Below, one piece after another: positions 16,589-19,941 of a DNA stretch of 19,941 nucleotides. The notes beneath the pieces were generated by a model. The model saw only the letters and a program-made list of their open reading frames with translations. It ran no database searches and was not told where the DNA came from. Made by a program: the position numbers and the translations under genes. The stretch spans positions 1 through 19,941 of the forward strand of contig JARFQC010000142.1 in NCBI GenBank assembly GCA_029287965.1, read 5' to 3'. Every line of letters begins with the position of its first letter. Positions within the stretch are counted from its first letter, which is position 1. Source of the stretch: Arenicellales bacterium (GTDB lineage: Bacteria > Pseudomonadota > Gammaproteobacteria > BMS3Bbin11).

Positions 16589-16740
16589 GGAAGCTCTGAT
16601 TAATTCACATGGGATGGGGGTTTCGGGGGAAGGGTGCTGTTGAGGCAACCAGTAAGCCTTTGACATAACATACCCTTCCCCCGTTAAAAAACTTGCAGGG
16701 AGTTCTGATTGTTTCGCGAAGCGAATTAATCAGAGCTTCC
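16589..16740 (-). mobile_element. MITE copy 2 (152 bp), inverted relative to copy 1
   Basis: The reverse complement aligns with copy 1 over its full length with about four substitutions and about three inserted bases. It has the same 18-bp terminal inverted repeats, the same end hairpin (16704-16734) and the same 12-bp internal repeat (16624-16635 and 16672-16683). TTAG flanks it directly on both sides (16585-16588 and 16741-16744), which is CTAA in element orientation, as in copy 1. It contains no reading frame. It lies between rhlB and ppsA, ending 36 bases before the ppsA ATG, and carries a perfect TTGACA (16660-16665) pointing toward ppsA. Confidence 0.88.
16660..16689 (+). promoter_or_regulatory. 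Candidate MITE-borne outward promoter facing ppsA
   Basis: TTGACA at 16660-16665 is a perfect -35. At 17 to 18 bases the -10 candidates are GTTAAA (16683-16688) and TTAAAA (16684-16689), each matching consensus at only three positions. The 36 bases between the element and ppsA are too few to hold a complete promoter, so ppsA transcription must start in or beyond the element. Confidence 0.25.
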
Positions 16741-16776
16741 TTAGCTAACCGATTCAATGCCATGGAGCGATAACGG

Positions 16777-19143
16777 ATGGATGAATTCGTTGTAGATTTC
16801 CACACAGTCGGCATGCACGATGTTCATCGGGTTGGAGGCAAGAACGCCTCGCTGGGCGAAATGATTTCGTCCCTCTCTGACAGTGGCGTAAAAGTGCCGG
16901 GCGGCTTTGCTACAACGGCCGACGCATACCGCGATTTCATTCACAGCAATAGTCTGGGCGACAGGATAAGCAAGGCGCTGGCTAAGCTTGATGTCAGTGA
17001 TGTCGAGGCGCTGGCGAAAACCGGCAGTGAAATCAGGCGCTGGATCATGGATGCCCCGCTGGGAGAACGCCTGCAGCAGGAAATCACAGCGGGTTACCAG
17101 GCGATGGAAGCCTTATACGGCGAAAATGTCGCTGTGGCGGTCAGGTCCTCGGCCACGGCGGAAGACCTTCCCGACGCCTCCTTTGCCGGGCAGCAGGAGA
17201 CCTATCTCAGCATTCGCGGCATCGGCAATGTGCTGCATTCGGTGCGCCATGTCTTTGCTTCGTTGTTCAACAACCGCGCTATTTCCTATCGCGTTCACCA
17301 GGGATTCGATCACGACCAGGTCGCCTTGTCTGCCGGCATCCAGAAGATGGTGCGCAGCGATCTGGCCGCCAGTGGAGTGATGTTTACCCTGGATACCGAG
17401 AGTGGTTTCCGGGATGCCGTGCTGATAACCGGCGCCTGGGGGCTGGGCGAAACGGTGGTCCAGGGAGCGGTCAACCCGGATGAATTTTTTGTCTACAAGC
17501 CGGCTCTTGAGGCCGGTCTAAACGCCGTTTTGAGCCGCACCTGCGGTGAAAAAGCCATCAAGATGGTTTACAACGACAGTGCCGAACATGGCAAGTCCGT
17601 GCGGACTGTCGACGTCCCGGACAGTGATCGCAGGCAGTTCTGTCTAAGCGACGAGCAGGTCGAGGAACTTGCACGATATGCCATGGCCATCGAGGCGCAC
17701 TATGGGCGGCCAATGGATATCGAGTGGGCACAGGACGGTGAAGACGACGGCCTGTATATCGTGCAGGCCCGTCCGGAAACAGTGCGCAGCCGTGAAGATG
17801 AGTCCGCTGCCATTGAACGCTACATTCTTAAACAGGAAGGCGTTGAGCTTGCCAGTGGCCGGGCCATCGGCCAGCGCATAGGCTGTGGCAGGGCGCGCGT
17901 CATTGCTGACCCGTCACACATGCACGAGGTAGAAGCGGGCGATGTGCTGATTACGGACATGACAGACCCGGACTGGGAGCCGGTGATGAAGCGGGCTGCG
18001 GCCATCGTAACCAACCGGGGCGGACGTACCTGTCATGCGGCCATTATTGCACGGGAGCTGGATATCCCTGCGGTGGTCGGTTGCGGTGATGCCACCGAAG
18101 CCCTGACAAACAGCGAGGACGTCACCGTGTCCTGCGTGGAAGGTGATACTGGTTTCATTTATGCAGGACGGCTTGAGTTCGAAGTGCAGCGCCGGACAGT
18201 CGGAGATATGCCTGAGTTACCGGTTAAGATAATGATGAATGTGGGTAATCCGACGCGAGCTTTCGACTTTGCCCGCATACCGAATGACGGCGTCGGACTA
18301 GCCCGCCTGGAATTCATTATCAACGTCATGATCGGTATCCACCCGCAGGCATTGCTTGAATATGCAAGCCTGCCTGACGAATTGAAAGCAGAAATCGACC
18401 TGCGTACAGCCGGCTATGCAGACCCGGTGCAGTTCTATATTGAAAAGCTGAAAGAAGGCATTGCCACGATCGGTGCCGCCTTCGCGCCCGAACCGGTAAT
18501 AGTCCGGCTGTCCGATTTCAAATCCAACGAGTACGTCAATCTGCTCGGCGGCAATCGCTACGAACCGGTCGAAGAAAACCCGATGATCGGGTTCCGCGGC
18601 ACATCTCGTTACCTGGCGTCGCAGTTTCATGACAGCTTTGCCCTGGAGTGCCAGGCATTGAAATCTGTGCGTGAAGAGATGGGACTGGACAATATTTCCA
18701 TCATGGTGCCTTTTGTGCGCACACTGGACGAGGCGGCCGGGATAATCGGGCTGCTGGCTGACAACGGGCTCAAGCGAGGCGAAGCCGGGCTGAAAATCTA
18801 CATGATGTGCGAGCTGCCCTCCAACGCGATACTGGCCGATTCCTTCCTCGAACATTTTGATGGGTTTTCCATCGGCTCCAATGATCTGACCCAGCTGACG
18901 CTGGGTCTGGATCGGGATTCCGGCCTGGTTGCTCACTTGTTCGATGAGCGTGACCCCGCCATCAAAGGCATGATGGATCTGTCTATCAAGGCCTGCCGTG
19001 AACAGGGCAAGTATGTCGGCATTTGCGGGCAGGCACCATCAGACTATCCGGAGCTGGCAGCCTGGCTGATGGAGCGGGGCATCAGCAGCCTGTCCCTGAA
19101 CCCCGACAGTGTTTTGCAGACATGGCTGAAATTGGCCGAATAG
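16777..19143 (+). CDS. ppsA: Phosphoenolpyruvate synthase (pyruvate, water dikinase)
   Basis: PpsA converts pyruvate and ATP to phosphoenolpyruvate, AMP and phosphate, the entry to gluconeogenesis from pyruvate or lactate. The 788-residue protein is full length. The N-terminal ATP/pyruvate-binding domain (about residues 15-345) has GGKNASLGEM, VRSSATAEDLPDASFAGQQ and GAWGLGETVVQG. The swivelling domain carries the phospho-histidine His420 in GGRTCHAAIIARE. The C-terminal TIM barrel has GVGLARLEF, NPMIGFRGTSRY, EMCEL-like MMCELPSN, GSNDLTQLTLGLDRDSG and the catalytic Cys750 in GICGQAPSDYP. ATG 16777 is preceded by GGAG nine bases earlier. It starts 36 bases after MITE copy 2. gpmA follows after 127 bases. 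Confidence 0.97.
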   Translation: MDEFVVDFHTVGMHDVHRVGGKNASLGEMISSLSDSGVKVPGGFATTADAYRDFIHSNSLGDRISKALAKLDVSDVEALAKTGSEIRRWIMDAPLGERLQQEITAGYQAMEALYGENVAVAVRSSATAEDLPDASFAGQQETYLSIRGIGNVLHSVRHVFASLFNNRAISYRVHQGFDHDQVALSAGIQKMVRSDLAASGVMFTLDTESGFRDAVLITGAWGLGETVVQGAVNPDEFFVYKPALEAGLNAVLSRTCGEKAIKMVYNDSAEHGKSVRTVDVPDSDRRQFCLSDEQVEELARYAMAIEAHYGRPMDIEWAQDGEDDGLYIVQARPETVRSREDESAAIERYILKQEGVELASGRAIGQRIGCGRARVIADPSHMHEVEAGDVLITDMTDPDWEPVMKRAAAIVTNRGGRTCHAAIIARELDIPAVVGCGDATEALTNSEDVTVSCVEGDTGFIYAGRLEFEVQRRTVGDMPELPVKIMMNVGNPTRAFDFARIPNDGVGLARLEFIINVMIGIHPQALLEYASLPDELKAEIDLRTAGYADPVQFYIEKLKEGIATIGAAFAPEPVIVRLSDFKSNEYVNLLGGNRYEPVEENPMIGFRGTSRYLASQFHDSFALECQALKSVREEMGLDNISIMVPFVRTLDEAAGIIGLLADNGLKRGEAGLKIYMMCELPSNAILADSFLEHFDGFSIGSNDLTQLTLGLDRDSGLVAHLFDERDPAIKGMMDLSIKACREQGKYVGICGQAPSDYPELAAWLMERGISSLSLNPDSVLQTWLKLAE

Positions 19144-19270
19144 GGGCGGTCCGACTGCGGTATATCCTTGTTTAGCAAGCCAATTTGTTATAGGTTTCTC
19201 ATCCCGATTGCCGCGGGTCCAGGCGTTACCGCCAGATGGATCAACCGGCATACAACAGAGAGCAGGAATT

Positions 19271-19941
19271 ATGAGAAGGCTGGTACTGGTCCGACACGGA
19301 CAAAGCATGTGGAACCTGGAGAATCGCTTCACCGGCTGGACTGATGTCGATCTAACTGAGCGCGGTGTGCAGGAGGCCGAAGAGGCCGCAACGCTGCTGA
19401 AAAAATCAGGCTTCGTCTTCGACAAGGCCTATACCTCCCTGCTAGTGCGTTCTATCAGAACGACCTGGATTATCCTCAACAGCATGGACCTGAGCTGGGT
19501 GCCGGTAAGAAAGACCTGGGCACTGAACGAACGGCACTATGGTGCGCTGCAGGGCATGGACAAGAAGGAAGTCATGGCCAACTACGGCGAAGAGCAGGTC
19601 CAGAAGTGGCGCAGGGGCTATGAAATACGTCCGCCTGCACTGAGCGATTCTGATCCGCGCCATCCGAAGTACGATGCACGGTATGCCAGTATTGGCGACC
19701 GTCTGCCGGACACCGAGTCGCTGCACGACACCCTCGACAGGGTACTGGAAGTCTGGGAAAGCGACATTCGTCCGGATATCGAAGCCGACAAGCAGATCAT
19801 GATCTGCGCCCACGGCAACAGCCTGCGCGCGCTGATGAAATATATCGAGAATATCTCGGACGAGGATATCGCCAAGGTCAATATACCGACCGGTATGCCA
19901 CTAGTGTACGAACTGGATGAAACCATGCACGCCCAGAAGCG
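19271..19941 (+). CDS. gpmA: 2,3-bisphosphoglycerate-dependent phosphoglycerate mutase, 3' end outside the window
   Basis: GpmA interconverts 3- and 2-phosphoglycerate in glycolysis and gluconeogenesis. The first 223 residues are present out of roughly 250 expected. The phosphorylated His9 lies in LVLVRHGQSMWNLENRFTGW; ERGVQEAEEAA, LNERHYGALQG (acid/base Glu), WRRGYEIRPP, LPDTESLHDT, the second active-site histidine in CAHGNSLRAL and NIPTGMPLVYELD follow. The ATG at 19271 is preceded by AGCAGGAA at a suitable distance. It lies 127 bases downstream of ppsA on the same strand; both enzymes act in lower glycolysis/gluconeogenesis, so shared expression is plausible. No clear terminator or strong promoter was seen in the gap. 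Confidence 0.95.
   Translation, partial: MRRLVLVRHGQSMWNLENRFTGWTDVDLTERGVQEAEEAATLLKKSGFVFDKAYTSLLVRSIRTTWIILNSMDLSWVPVRKTWALNERHYGALQGMDKKEVMANYGEEQVQKWRRGYEIRPPALSDSDPRHPKYDARYASIGDRLPDTESLHDTLDRVLEVWESDIRPDIEADKQIMICAHGNSLRALMKYIENISDEDIAKVNIPTGMPLVYELDETMHAQK

Noticed and set aside
16034..16666. Long minus-strand open frames opposite rhlB (up to about 210 codons)
   Set aside because: They are antisense to a well-matched DEAD-box helicase and have low-complexity, Cys/Arg-rich translations without recognisable motifs.
18298..18936. 212-codon minus-strand open frame opposite ppsA
   Set aside because: It mirrors the conserved C-terminal barrel of PpsA and shows no domain of its own.

Overview
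The window looks like a chromosomal segment of a gammaproteobacterium of moderate G+C. The best clue is the rhlB / trxA-rho block: a RhlB-type DEAD-box helicase divergent from thioredoxin, with rho after trxA, as in Escherichia coli. The thiD-thiE-hemL order and an mlaA lipoprotein gene fit the same group. I cannot name a genus. No phage, CRISPR, rRNA or tRNA genes were seen.

Layout. (1) 1-1159, minus strand: mlaA (outer-membrane lipid transport lipoprotein) followed by a proline iminopeptidase gene cut by the window edge. (2) 1381-8013, plus strand: one very tightly packed run, moxR-type AAA ATPase, DUF58 protein, TgpA-like membrane transglutaminase, thiD, thiE, hemL. Most junctions overlap or nearly touch, so an envelope-linked ATPase/transglutaminase module appears to be co-transcribed with thiamine and tetrapyrrole biosynthesis genes. 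(3) 8020-9501, minus strand: an orphan nucleotidyltransferase-family protein and a small membrane protein, both of unknown role. (4) 9667-11794, plus strand: a small four-helix membrane protein and a K+ channel/double-RCK protein with a non-canonical selectivity filter. (5) 11950-14957, minus strand: trxA, rho, rpmE and prmB (translation and transcription housekeeping). (6) 15143-16588, plus strand: rhlB. (7) 16777-19941, plus strand: phosphoenolpyruvate synthase and the start of a 2,3-bisphosphoglycerate-dependent phosphoglycerate mutase, both in gluconeogenesis/glycolysis.

The most striking non-coding feature is a pair of about 150-bp, near-identical, non-coding mobile elements (MITEs) at 11795-11943 and 16589-16740, in opposite orientation. 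Each has perfect 18-bp terminal inverted repeats, internal hairpins and a 4-bp duplicated target (CTAA in element orientation), which points to an IS5-type transposase acting in trans. Both sit exactly on the stop codon of the gene to their left, and the duplicated target bases contain that stop codon. Together they bracket the conserved prmB-rpmE-rho-trxA-rhlB block, and one forms almost the whole upstream region of ppsA.

No gene-free stretch exceeds 300 bases. The longest are 1160-1380 (divergent mlaA/moxR promoter region), 14414-14630 (rho leader), 14958-15142 (divergent trxA/rhlB region) and 9502-9666 (divergent region).
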